45,041 nt of DNA from Corynebacterium mendelii. Its GTDB lineage: Bacteria; Actinomycetota; Actinomycetes; Mycobacteriales; Mycobacteriaceae. This document shows, one piece after another, positions 9,501-16,369 of this stretch (position 1 is the first letter of the stretch; each line of letters opens with the position of its first letter). The notes beneath the pieces were generated by a model. It was not told the DNA's origin. It saw nothing but the letters and a program-made list of their open reading frames with translations, and made no database searches. Both the position numbers and the translations under genes were made by a program. Location: contig NZ_JAFLEQ010000011.1 in the NCBI RefSeq assembly GCF_017307055.1, positions 46,093-91,133 of the forward strand, read 5' to 3'.

Positions 9501-11315
9501 TTTGGCGACGAATCCGACTGAACCTGCGGTGACTGCTTGTTTGGGTTTGGTTGTCGCCGAGGTTCCGGTGGGTTCAATGACTGTGTTGATCAAAGGATCA
9601 ACAGTGATTTCTGCATCGGTCTGGTCGGTGGTGCCGTCTTTGTAGGTCACAGTCACCGAGAACACGAATGACGAATCAGCCTGCTTTTTGGTGGGTTTGA
9701 ACTTCACCTCGCCGGTGACCGGGTTAATGAAGACTTCACCTTCACCCGGGTTCGGATTATCGGTTTTGGTCACATCGGTGGGGCCAGTGTCATCGAGGGC
9801 GTAGCTGCTGACCACCGGGTTGGTGGTGTTATTGCCGTCGATTTCACGGGTAAACGACACCGGGGAGGCAATCGTCGAATTGTACGGTCCCGACACCGGC
9901 GAATAGCCCGGATCGTAGACCTCATTGCGGGGCAGGGCATCGACTGTCACCGACGCCGGGATTTCGCCGTCCTGGTACTTGGGATCACCGGTGACCGTGA
10001 CAGTTCCGTCATCGTCAACGGTGATACTGCCCGGCTCGATCTGCGGGTTCGCTTCCTTGACTTTGTCTTTGACTGCTTGTTTTTCGTTATCGGTCAGATG
10101 TGCCGGATCAGCCACCGACACCGGCTCCGCCGGATCGTTGAGCTTGTAAACCAGCGGCACTTCATGATTTTCTCCGTCGGTCACCAGCGAAGTGGAATCG
10201 TCTGGTGTGACGTAGGAGCAGCCTTCGAAGGCAGTGCACTCGGGGATGACGTAGTCGAGGGTGCTGTTGTTGGAGGCGGTGATCTTCTGGGTGCCGACCT
10301 CGTTGCCCTCTGGGTCGGTGTAGGTGATTGTTGTCAGTGTCGGGTTGCAGGCGGCGTCGTTTTCAGCCAGCGAACCCGCACCGTAGAGTGCATCGCCCGG
10401 CTTCGCCAGACGGGTGAGACTTATTCGACCTTCCTTATTGCTGCTATCGAGCTCATTGACGTTCATGGCGTAGACCCAGCCGTCGCTGCCTGCCAGAACG
10501 AGTCTTCCTTGGGACAGGGTGAGTCCGTAAGCCGCCACAGGCTGATTTTTGAATTCAAGACGGCCAATCAACTCGCCGGAGTCGATCAGATCCTTACCGG
10601 GAGCTTTTTTGCCGAGTGTTGCCAAATACCAGACGCTCCTACCGTTCTCGACACCCTCGGCCAGCAGAAACAGTTCGCCGTTGGGGGCGCGCAGGAAATC
10701 GCCGCCAGAACCCACTATCTTAACGTCGTCGGTGGTCAGGAACTTTGAAAAGTCCGTCGATGCTTGAGTGGCTGTGACCGGTCCGCCCAACGTGGGGTTG
10801 TCGACATCTTTCAGCGGGGCGGTAAACACGTACGGGGTTTTGTACAGCCCGATATACAGCGTGTCATCAATGATCGACAGGGCGTTGGCGGGACCAAGGT
10901 TCTCGGAAAGTGTGCCGTCGTCGTCGTAGTACTCGACGTTGACAACCCGACTGTCCCCCGAGTTGATGTTGATGACCGATATATTGCCGTTGCTGGCGAT
11001 TCCGTAGATGTTGTCGCCTTCGGCGGCGATGTCGTAGTTGTACACTCCTGTCTTCAGCGGCTTGCCGTTGACGAGGACAGGTTTGGCTTCCTTCAGATCT
11101 ATAGTTGTGGAGCGGTAGAGGGTCTGCGCGTCGTCGACGACCCAGTAGGGAGCTTCTTTACAGACGCCATCGGATTCATTGCTTGACGCTATTGGTGCGG
11201 CGACTGCCGGAGTGATCGTTCCGGTGAGGGCGGCAGCTGAGGTGAGGGCCATAAGCGAACGCATGGCCATGCGGTTAGCTGTGTTTTTACTATGGTGAGA
11301 CTTATTGTGGGACAT
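3567..11315 (-). CDS. Giant sortase-anchored surface protein with 18 Rib/YPDG-type repeats
   Basis: 2582 aa. Residues 1-40 form an export signal (basic N-terminus, LMALTSAAALTG, cleavage near AVAAP). Residues ~45-330 contain beta-rich, propeller-like sequence (GDNIYGIASNGNISVI, NALSIIDDTLYIGLY). A short helical element LTDNEKQAVKDKVKEANP at about 400-420 precedes the repeats. From ~460 to ~2460 there are 18 units of about 110 aa, each ending in a version of PVTVTYPDGSTD plus a beta strand, as in Rib/alpha-like (YPDG) stalk repeats. A hydrophobic stretch (SILPVVVGLGVVGTLLG), a Pro/Ala-rich segment and LAVTG at 2548-2552, a hydrophobic helix and a RRRRHQ tail end the protein. LAxTG is the motif preferred by class E sortases in Actinobacteria; no sortase is in this window. 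Likely role: a long fibrillar adhesin displaying the N-terminal domain. No strong ribosome-binding site precedes ATG 11315. Confidence 0.9.
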   Translation of the reverse strand: MSHNKSHHSKNTANRMAMRSLMALTSAAALTGTITPAVAAPIASSNESDGVCKEAPYWVVDDAQTLYRSTTIDLKEAKPVLVNGKPLKTGVYNYDIAAEGDNIYGIASNGNISVININSGDSRVVNVEYYDDDGTLSENLGPANALSIIDDTLYIGLYKTPYVFTAPLKDVDNPTLGGPVTATQASTDFSKFLTTDDVKIVGSGGDFLRAPNGELFLLAEGVENGRSVWYLATLGKKAPGKDLIDSGELIGRLEFKNQPVAAYGLTLSQGRLVLAGSDGWVYAMNVNELDSSNKEGRISLTRLAKPGDALYGAGSLAENDAACNPTLTTITYTDPEGNEVGTQKITASNNSTLDYVIPECTAFEGCSYVTPDDSTSLVTDGENHEVPLVYKLNDPAEPVSVADPAHLTDNEKQAVKDKVKEANPQIEPGSITVDDDGTVTVTGDPKYQDGEIPASVTVDALPRNEVYDPGYSPVSGPYNSTIASPVSFTREIDGNNTTNPVVSSYALDDTGPTDVTKTDNPNPGEGEVFINPVTGEVKFKPTKKQADSSFVFSVTVTYKDGTTDQTDAEITVDPLINTVIEPTGTSATTKPKQAVTAGSVGFVAKGTTTASDRPDNTIFAFVDTLPGSIESADSADNIQPGQAWINPTNGQVTFNPTDKQAGTTQRIPVMVTYPDTSTADTEAVITVSELTDKLVQPQPQTLVTTVNTETPAQPIAFNVQGTTNPVARPINAEFSLDIPEGLTEDEVQFNPSTGKIVFTPTTDRADSSFVFTVTVTYEDDSTDTTTVTYTVDPLSAALVAPSPQIIPAVADKPATSKTPQFVTSGTTEPAKAPDETTFSIDTDALADNVTPVDNPEEMEPGEVYIDPATGIVTFIPTKQQAGTSPIIPIVATYPDGSKNDTTITFTTAKLDKAKLDPNRQIIPAKAEKPATSAPIGFTTQGTTDKADPMDGDSFAFADMPDGVERVGSKDSVTQGTAFIDPETGEITFTPTTAQQGSSITFPVTVTYPDGSTDPGTIVFTVAKLESNLVEPASQILPAPLNETTDSQPIGFDKQSTRVPADVEGATFRLGTLPEGIDSKQVSIDANTGVVSFRPTGDQQGKSFVFPVTVKYADGSTDATTVTYTVAKSSAASVDPLPQTLPAMVDQSKSSDAPSFVKQGTITPTEAPEGTTYKLGDRPEGIDENQVSIDSTTGIVTFKPKLGQAGTSVTFPVTASYPDGTEDDTSVTYNVAQSTATLVDPQSQTLDAVVKKRATAATPGYKQQGTDNTVTAPDGARYALGRLPEGVAPDQVSIHPDTGAVTFTPELGQAGTSFIFPVTVKYADGSTDTFTDTFTVAKLMANVMQPGDVYTPAEVGVEAVAEAPAITEQGTINTAIPPTGTVFSLGTLPKGVEDNQVFIDSTTGAVTFTPNENQEGTTVDIPVVMTFPDSSTDQATSSFGVKATAPENDNQRFQPLPQTLPAPVGGTTTADVPGFVEQGTTTPSDVPAGTTYTIDFGKLPEGVDEDQFGIDNGKVSLTPTVTQAGTTISVPVIVTYADGTTDNTTVTFVVGRTQAESFEPLDVEKTAPFGEKTTSDDYTYTLQDGTTATTAPATKSFTLGDLPEGVDKGQVRFNTTTGQVTFEPDVKQAGQSFVFPVTVTYPDGSTDPVTAKFTVPAALSTLVVANPQIKEATPTESATSPAITFTSAVDDSPITDADAKVTTFTVDRNDVPGGIEFVSGTSAPDTLAQGQAWINPQTGEITFVPTLEQAGTSITVPVTVTYNDGTTAKTTVKFTIAETATVVEPNNEKAVAPIGATTTSDEVTYLDQAADTPVSGEDSPQGETYAIDEARLLIGVSKVNNKNDVTPGTVWIDPTTGAVTFQPRKEDSGQSVIIPATVTYTDGSTDPVTVTFTVPVSEADEFEPVAQNWNAPIGKAKSGTPIAFVDHAKGEEATGDNKPALTDESFSLGEVPEDLKVTIDQATGAVSFTPTKEQAGEQFQFPVTVTYKDGTTDSTMVTFTVDQLASVDYHPTSQTIPAKVGKKASSEDTGFTAQGTDTPPVTPPQDTKFTTTAPEGVTLVDSKPDLEAGEAGIDQATGKAWIDPTTGKVWFVPGTDQAGTSVDFLVTVTYRDGSTDTETTTFVVAKQDAALFEPVSQDIPAVSGLPATSAPVELVDPSGEQKQLPEGSTVAITGDGFAQVGSPDNIPVGKIYIDPATGEITYVATKQQAGTSVVVPVTVTYPDGTTDTAQVTFDVAPRLSVPNRSTPATSNTPVSSTIPLFINDTTGSTVVSPKQVDFTTDQAPKGYMPADSAETVGPGQYFLDSDSGVLTVTPRQEDAGKTLVFRVTVTFPDETTTQTKVSFPVAPMAKTATVVANIPQVLDAPVNKVTTSGPVEFHEKDTDKPFDIPQGTTHRIVGLPAGITQVTDPAAVLEPGQARIDPETGAISFLPAGKQANKKFKFLIVTKFADGSKDTTPVTFRVGSVAQPPTDTSETTQTQPGSSMDSILPVVVGLGVVGTLLGVIATAPTVSAPAPAPLPVAPAPEPLAPAPDTAPDVVKQPAHNDSAMLAVTGANVFGVTAGGLLTLLVGAVLVAANRRRRHQ
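3930..9930 (-). repeat. Coding repeat array: 18 diverged ~330-bp units
   Basis: The units each encode, in order, a GTT-x-P-x-GT-type strand, a GxVxFxPT--QAGTS strand and a V(T)VTY-x-DGSTD strand, and differ from one another by many substitutions. The boundaries given are approximate. Divergence between units suggests an old array rather than recent tandem duplication. Units 2, 3, 9 and 17 have lost the exact DGS/DGT turn (PDTST, EDDST, PDSST, PDETT). Confidence 0.85.
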
Positions 11316-11876
11316 GCCTCAAGCCTATTGCCGAGGGCCCTAAACCACCAGCAGACTGGGGTTTGATCCCCTGAAAAGGACGGTCAGGGGTGCCGCTGCC
11401 GCTTCTGACGTGATCCCTGCCGGGACGATCATCCGGGCCATCGCTGTTGAATATGACTCTTGTACCGCTGTCAACAGGGCAAATGACTGTCGACGTCACA
11501 GAAAGGATCAAATTATTAATGGCATTGTGATCGTGGCGGCAGGGGGTGGCAGTCTTCGTCGCCGTCACCCCCGCGGTCACCTATTTTTGGGGGCCAGCCG
11601 CACCTGTCGGTTGTTTTTGTCTGTCGGACGGCCACAAATGCCGTTTTGCGGATTGCAGGGGGCGTGACCGCCGGGCCGTATGTTCTCTTCGGGCCAGAGC
11701 CGGTGCTGACGGTGATGTGCCGGCACCGGTGGCCCGGCCGCAGGCGGACCCGACGGCAAGGGGGAGGTAAATGGTGTTCGCGCCGCGGTGACGGATCAAT
11801 GGGGACTCCGGCGGTCCGCTGGGTTGACGGGGTGGTTGTTACCTGAACCCTTTTTCGTGCCACTTTGGTTACAACC
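11316..11876. other. 561-bp gene-free region upstream of the giant surface-protein gene
   Basis: I see no supportable gene here. It must hold the promoter of the minus-strand surface-protein gene. A 7-bp inverted repeat GGGGGTG/CACCCCC lies at 11542-11548 and 11566-11572. A GGGG-TTTGAT-CCCC hairpin lies near 11358-11371. No confident promoter could be placed. Confidence 0.5.
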
Positions 11877-12164
11877 ATGGCCAGTACGAACAAGGACCAC
11901 GCCCCACGCCCCGCGCGCCGGCATCTACGTCCGCGTATCGCTAGACCGTGAGGACGAGGCGGGCGTTAAGCGCCACGTACAAGCGTGCCGTGACCTTGCC
12001 GCTGCCCGTGGGTACGAGTCACCGCCACCTACGTGGACAACTTGGTGAGCGCCTACAGCGGCGTGACCCGGCCCGGGTACCGCCGGTTGTTGCGGGACAT
12101 TGGGCACGGGGCGGTAGACAGTGGTCTGTGTGCGGAGGACGGTTCGATGATGATGTGCCGGTAA
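11877..12164 (+). pseudogene. Decayed N-terminal fragment of a large serine recombinase/integrase
   Basis: Frame of ATG 11877 begins MASTNKDHAPR, then the sequence continues one base out of frame as RAGIYVRVSLDRED, which is the N-terminal strand and catalytic-serine motif of resolvase/integrase-type serine recombinases. It goes on through a VKRHVQACRDLAAARGYE helix. A missing base at about 12017 returns the reading to the first frame as VTATYVDNLVSAYSGVTRPGYRRLL, again typical of phage-type serine recombinases. The reading ends at TAA 12162-12164 after about 95 residues. The remaining 350-450 residues normally present (rest of catalytic domain, recombinase and zinc-ribbon domains) are gone. 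The two frameshifts offset each other. This is the remnant of a prophage or integrative element. Confidence 0.8.
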
Positions 12165-13145
12165 AAAATATTCGGGGAAAAAGCAAATGGGAATAAGTGT
12201 CCGCGAATGACATTATTTATGATGGGGAAAGTATTTTTTTATTGTTGCGCATGGGCTGAAAATCGGTGTGTGCGACGGAGAAATAAATCGTTGCCTCCCT
12301 GCTGTGTCGGCACGGTGCGCCAGAGGGCCGTGGCAACCGGGAAACGCCCTCAATCAGCCACAGTAAAGGATGTGTGCGGTGGCGGCCGGCAATTGTTGTG
12401 CGGTGGGGTACGGTGCTGTCTGACGGCCGGTTCTGCAGGTTATCCGGCATATTTTTCGCCAGCTTGCGGTAGCGGGGGTGTAGTGGTGAGGGGTGATTGC
12501 CGAAGCCGGTGGTGTACAGTGCTGTGGAAGTATTACTTTTTGCATGGTCCGGCCGGACAGGGCATTGCTTGTCAACGGCTGTTTGTCTGATGTGTGACCC
12601 GGGGAGTATTGTCCCGTAATCGGTAGCGTGTGATACGCGACAAAAACTCCTCCGGAATTCACCCGGGGAACCATGTGCGTGCCGGATATTTGCATCCGTG
12701 CGCCACTGTTTTTTCCGGGATGACTCATCCGGATATCACCGTGTGGGCAAGCGTTGTTGGCGATTGACTGAAATGGCCTCGTTAAAATATTTGTTTTTGT
12801 TTTAATTGTTTTTACGACAATGTCCGGCGGTGCCGTGTGGCGGGCAATCGGCCATCACCGGCTGACAGCGTGCCCGCGTGAAAATTATTAGACCGCGGAG
12901 AATTCGTGGGAAAATGATTAAAGCAATAGTGTAGTTTTTGGGATTTGCGGGCAAATCCTGCTGGCTGATCCATGCAGAATAAGTGCAGTAAAGCCCGGCA
13001 TAGTAGGGTGGATGCCGTTGGTGATGAACCTTCAGTAGCGGTATCACCGGATTAATTCTTGTTGGATCCGGGTGTGACGGGACACCACCGGGTGTCCCCG
13101 ATCCGGAAAAGTTGTGGTTGGTTTATGGAAGGAAGGTGCCGGAAA
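12165..13145. other. ~980-bp gene-free region, AT-richer than its surroundings
   Basis: No open frame with recognisable protein features was found on either strand. It contains AT-rich patches (12165-12290 and 12780-12990) that stand out against the high-GC genome. It lies directly after the recombinase fragment, so it may be the eroded remainder of the same element. Its right end must include the promoter of the MarR gene. Confidence 0.5.
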
Positions 13146-13670
13146 GTGACGTCGCAGAACACACCGGAGCGCACGGATTGCGTGGACCGGATTATGGCGC
13201 AGTGGGCCCAGTTGCGTCCGGAGATCGACTCCCACGAGATGGCTCTTGCCGGCCGTCTTCTCAGGCTGACGCGGGCAGTGTCGAGTGATATCTCCGCCAA
13301 CCTCGCGCAGTTTGGCCTGGAGCCGTGGCAATTTGATGTGCTGGCAACGCTGCGGAGGGTCGGGGAGGCTGTGACCGCCCGGCGTCTCGCCGAGTCCACC
13401 ATGGTCTCCCAGCCGGCGTTGACCAACCGGGTCGACAAGCTGGTCAGCAAAGGCTGGGTGTTTAGAACCGTCGACCCGAATAACCGTCGCCAGGTGCTGA
13501 TCAGCCTGTCGCCGGAGGGTACAGAATTGCTGGATCGGGTGTTTCCCACCCATATTGAGGTGTGCCGCACCACACCTCCGGGACTGACGCCGGAGCAGCG
13601 GGAAGAACTCGAAGCGCTGCTGCGGCTGGCTCTGGTGGCCGTCGAGCAGTCGGAGGGGTCAGACAGCTAG
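13146..13670 (+). CDS. MarR-family transcriptional regulator
   Basis: 174 aa from GTG 13146, chosen because AAGGAAGG at 13129-13136 sits 9 nt upstream; ATG 13125 would add seven residues. The winged helix-turn-helix is seen in order: FGLEPWQFDVLATLRR (helices before the motif), VTARRLAESTMVSQPALTNRVDKLVSKGWV (HTH and recognition helix) and the wing DPNNRRQVLISLSPEG with the typical D-x-R-R element. Members bind palindromic operators as dimers and usually sense small phenolic or oxidising ligands. The gene precedes a glycosyltransferase by 76 nt and could be in one operon with it. The large upstream gap probably includes its own operator, but I could not identify a palindrome. Confidence 0.9.
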   Translation: MTSQNTPERTDCVDRIMAQWAQLRPEIDSHEMALAGRLLRLTRAVSSDISANLAQFGLEPWQFDVLATLRRVGEAVTARRLAESTMVSQPALTNRVDKLVSKGWVFRTVDPNNRRQVLISLSPEGTELLDRVFPTHIEVCRTTPPGLTPEQREELEALLRLALVAVEQSEGSDS

Positions 13671-13746
13671 CCGCCGGCCGGTTCGTTGATTCCGGCGTGT
13701 CGGATCGGGGTGGGTGCGGTTGGGCAACCGCATAGGATCGGTGGGC

Positions 13747-14511
13747 ATGACTGATGTCACCGCGATTATTGCCGTGTCCGTGGATACGCCGGTGGATTTT
13801 TTGACCCGCTCGTTGGCCAGTGTTGTCGCCCAAACCCATCCCATTGATGCGATTTTGGTGGCGGCCCCGGCCCGGCTGCACCCGGAGGCGGAAAGTATTC
13901 TCCGGGCGCCTGATGCTGTGGCGGCGGGGGTCCGCTACATTGTCGGTGATCCGCAGGCGGGTGCGGGGGATGCCGGGGATGGTGCCGCCGCCCTGGATCA
14001 GGCTCTGGCGTCCTGCGGGACGGAATTTATTATGCGGCTTGATGCCGGCGATGTCGCCCACAACGAGCGCACTGCCCGCGCGCTGGAGGAATTCGCCCGC
14101 GCCGACCGGCGGGGCAGGCGGGTTGATGTGGTGGGCACGGCTGTCTACGAATTTGACGCCTCCCTGGAATTTTCCTCCCCGCTGGAGCTGATTTCCTCGG
14201 CTGTGTCCGTCCGCAGTTTCCCCACCTCGCCGGCCAAAGCCACAAAAGCGGCGGTGCCGGTGCTGGCCACCACGGTCACGGCCCGCCGGGCGGCGTTGAC
14301 TGCCGCCGGGGGATGGGCGGGCGGCAGCGACCGTGATTTGTGGCGGCGAATCATCGACGGCCGCGGCGCCGTGGTATCCCTTCCGCAGCCGTTGACCTGG
14401 CATTGCGCGGGTTTCGCGGTGGCCGATGGCATCTGCCCGCCGGAGGGGCGCCGGCACCACCCCGGCGGCTGGTGGGCCACCGTCAAGCGGCTTGTGCGCT
14501 TCGGCCGTTAG
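13747..14511 (+). CDS. GT2-like glycosyltransferase
   Basis: 254 aa from ATG 13747. The N-terminus TAIIAVSVDTPVDFLTRSLASVVAQT has the layout of a family-2 glycosyltransferase A fold (strand, then SLxSVxxQT helix). The motif FIMRLDAGDVAHNERTARAL corresponds to the DxD-containing segment (usually LDADD) that holds the nucleotide sugar and metal. Later, GGWAGGSDRDLWRRII resembles the acceptor-side ED motif region, here as SDRDL. No membrane helix or signal peptide is visible, so it is cytosolic. The protein is shorter than most GT2 enzymes and the first strand lacks the usual Asp-x-Ser motif (it reads SVDTP), so activity is likely but not certain. It converges with AMP nucleosidase, 19 nt apart. 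Confidence 0.7.
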   Translation: MTDVTAIIAVSVDTPVDFLTRSLASVVAQTHPIDAILVAAPARLHPEAESILRAPDAVAAGVRYIVGDPQAGAGDAGDGAAALDQALASCGTEFIMRLDAGDVAHNERTARALEEFARADRRGRRVDVVGTAVYEFDASLEFSSPLELISSAVSVRSFPTSPAKATKAAVPVLATTVTARRAALTAAGGWAGGSDRDLWRRIIDGRGAVVSLPQPLTWHCAGFAVADGICPPEGRRHHPGGWWATVKRLVRFGR

Positions 14512-14530
14512 TCGGCCGCGGCCGGCCGGC

Positions 14531-15991
14531 TTACCGGAAGGGAACCTCGGCGATGGTGCGGCGCAGTTTCCGGGTGTGTAGTTTCGACGGTTTTTTCGCC
14601 AGTTTCTCCACCGCGTGCATGGCGCACTGCACATGGGCCTGTTTCGACGAAGCGTAGAAAGACTGGGCTGCGGCAGGAAGTTTCGGCACATCATGCAGCG
14701 GCAGATCAGACACGCTCAGCAAGGTTCCGTAGGGCACCCGGTAGCGGTAGCCGTTGGCGGCCAGCGTGGCTGATTCCATGTCGACGGCCACCGCCGTCGA
14801 ACCGCGCAGCAGCTCCCACATGCGGTGGCGGGAATTCCACTCCCAGTTCCGGTCGTCGGTGGACATGACGGTGCCGGTCCGCATCAGCTGCTGGCCGGAG
14901 CTGTAGACATGGCGCACCGATTTTTCCAGTGCCCGCTGCACCTCCGGGACGGCGGGGATGGGAATCGATTGGGCGATGTGCTCGTCAAGAATATGGTCGC
15001 GGCGCTGGTAGGCGTTGCCGAGAATCAAATCCCCCATGCGCATGCGCGCATCCAACCCGGCGCAGTGGCCGATCATGATCCAGCATTCCGGGCGCAGTAC
15101 CGCCAAACAGTCGGTGATGGTTTTCGCATTGGACGGCCCGACCCCGATATTGATCATGGTGATGCCGGTGTTGGCGTCGGCCACAAGATCAAACCGCGGC
15201 ATCTGCCGGGTTGATCCGGTATCCAGGTCCGCGGCGCACACCTGTGCGGCCTGCCGCCGGGTGATGGTGGTCGCATCCGGCAGCACCAGAGCGGTGTAGC
15301 GGCTTGCCGGGTCGGTCAGCCGGGCCAGTGCCAAATCGACGAACTCCCGGGTGTGCATCGCATAGTTGGTGAACAAAATGTATTTCTGCACCCCGTCGGC
15401 GGGGATGCCGGTGTAGTGGCTGATCCTTTCGCAGGCGATGTCGAAGCGCTGCGGGGTGAAATGGAAAAGCGGCATCTGCCCGCCGTGGAACGCGGCCCAC
15501 GCCCCGTCGATGATGGCGTCATCGACATCGTCGAGACTGGGCCGCGGAATCGGGTCGGCTCCACCGCCGCTGCGGCTGCGCAGCCGGGCCACTGTGGCAT
15601 CGGCGTCGTCGATACCGGACAAATCCAGGTATTCCGGGGGGATGCGCACCCCGGAATCCCCGACGGAGATACTGCACGGATAGTTGGCGCACAGCCGCGA
15701 CAGTTGGGTGGTGAAATAGTCGGCCATGATCGCCGGGCGTGACACTGTCGCCTGGTAGCGGCCGGGACGGTCGACATAGCCGAACGGTTCGGTGCGGTCG
15801 ATGGGCTGCCAGGATCGGACATCGACGGCCAGTGTCGGGTAGGTGACCGCCCGCCAGTCATCGGCCCCGGCCGCCCGGCTGCCGGAGACGATGCCGCGGG
15901 CGGTGGCCACCGCCCGCTCGTAGCGGGCGCACAAATCAGCCACCGCATCGGCGGCATGGGCATGTTGGGTCCATTCCATGGCCACCACCAT
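14531..15991 (-). CDS. amn: AMP nucleosidase
   Basis: 486 aa from ATG 15991, close to the ~484 aa of E. coli Amn; the frame stays open upstream to 16321 but that extension is unlike the family. It hydrolyses AMP to adenine and ribose 5-phosphate, balancing the adenylate pool. The N-terminal part (DAVADLCARYERAV onward) matches the AMP-nucleosidase-specific domain. The C-terminal half is a nucleoside-phosphorylase fold with IGVGPSNAKTITDCLAVLRP, IMIGHCAGLDARMRMGDLILG, the substrate-binding VDMESATLAANG and the catalytic Asp at about 429 in SVSDLPLH. Cytosolic. It is transcribed divergently from the aldehyde dehydrogenase across 378 bp. The ribosome-binding site is weak at every candidate start. 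Confidence 0.92.
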   Translation of the reverse strand: MVVAMEWTQHAHAADAVADLCARYERAVATARGIVSGSRAAGADDWRAVTYPTLAVDVRSWQPIDRTEPFGYVDRPGRYQATVSRPAIMADYFTTQLSRLCANYPCSISVGDSGVRIPPEYLDLSGIDDADATVARLRSRSGGGADPIPRPSLDDVDDAIIDGAWAAFHGGQMPLFHFTPQRFDIACERISHYTGIPADGVQKYILFTNYAMHTREFVDLALARLTDPASRYTALVLPDATTITRRQAAQVCAADLDTGSTRQMPRFDLVADANTGITMINIGVGPSNAKTITDCLAVLRPECWIMIGHCAGLDARMRMGDLILGNAYQRRDHILDEHIAQSIPIPAVPEVQRALEKSVRHVYSSGQQLMRTGTVMSTDDRNWEWNSRHRMWELLRGSTAVAVDMESATLAANGYRYRVPYGTLLSVSDLPLHDVPKLPAAAQSFYASSKQAHVQCAMHAVEKLAKKPSKLHTRKLRRTIAEVPFR

Positions 15992-16369
15992 AGGCGCGGA
16001 AAAAGCGGCCCGGTGCATCCCGTCGGCCGGGCGCCCCCGGGCCGGTGCGTCTGCCGGGGCGGATAATTGTCTTCGCCGGTGCACGGGCCGGTGGGGAAAG
16101 AGTAGAATGACCGCCAACAGGTGTGCTTCGGGCTGTGGGTGGTGAGCAAACCCGCCGGTTGCCCCCGGCCGCGGGTGGTGACGCATCCGTTCCACCGGGG
16201 TCCGTGACCCATGGCGTGCCACACCTTGCACCTGCCGTTGCACTGTTTTTGACGTTTTTCCGCGCACCTGCGCCCGGCAATGAGCAAAACTGTGCGGCCA
16301 CCGCTGTGCCGGTGGCTGCACCTGTTGTTGCCCCGGGCACCCCAGGTTTCTTACCCGATGAGGCTGATG
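15992..16369. other. 378-bp divergent promoter region of amn and gabD2
   Basis: This region separates the two divergently transcribed genes and should hold both promoters. Both frames run open through it, but the predicted peptides are Pro/Arg/His-rich and unlike proteins, so I read it as non-coding. No confident -35/-10 pair was placed. Confidence 0.5.

Noticed and set aside
12207..12590. 127-aa plus-strand frame in the gene-poor tract
   Set aside because: Cys/Arg-rich, no recognisable motif, and it lies in a decayed region.
14531..16321. A 596-aa version of AMP nucleosidase with a 110-residue N-terminal extension
   Set aside because: The extension is Pro/Arg/His-rich and unlike the family; starting at 15991 gives 486 aa, the normal length.
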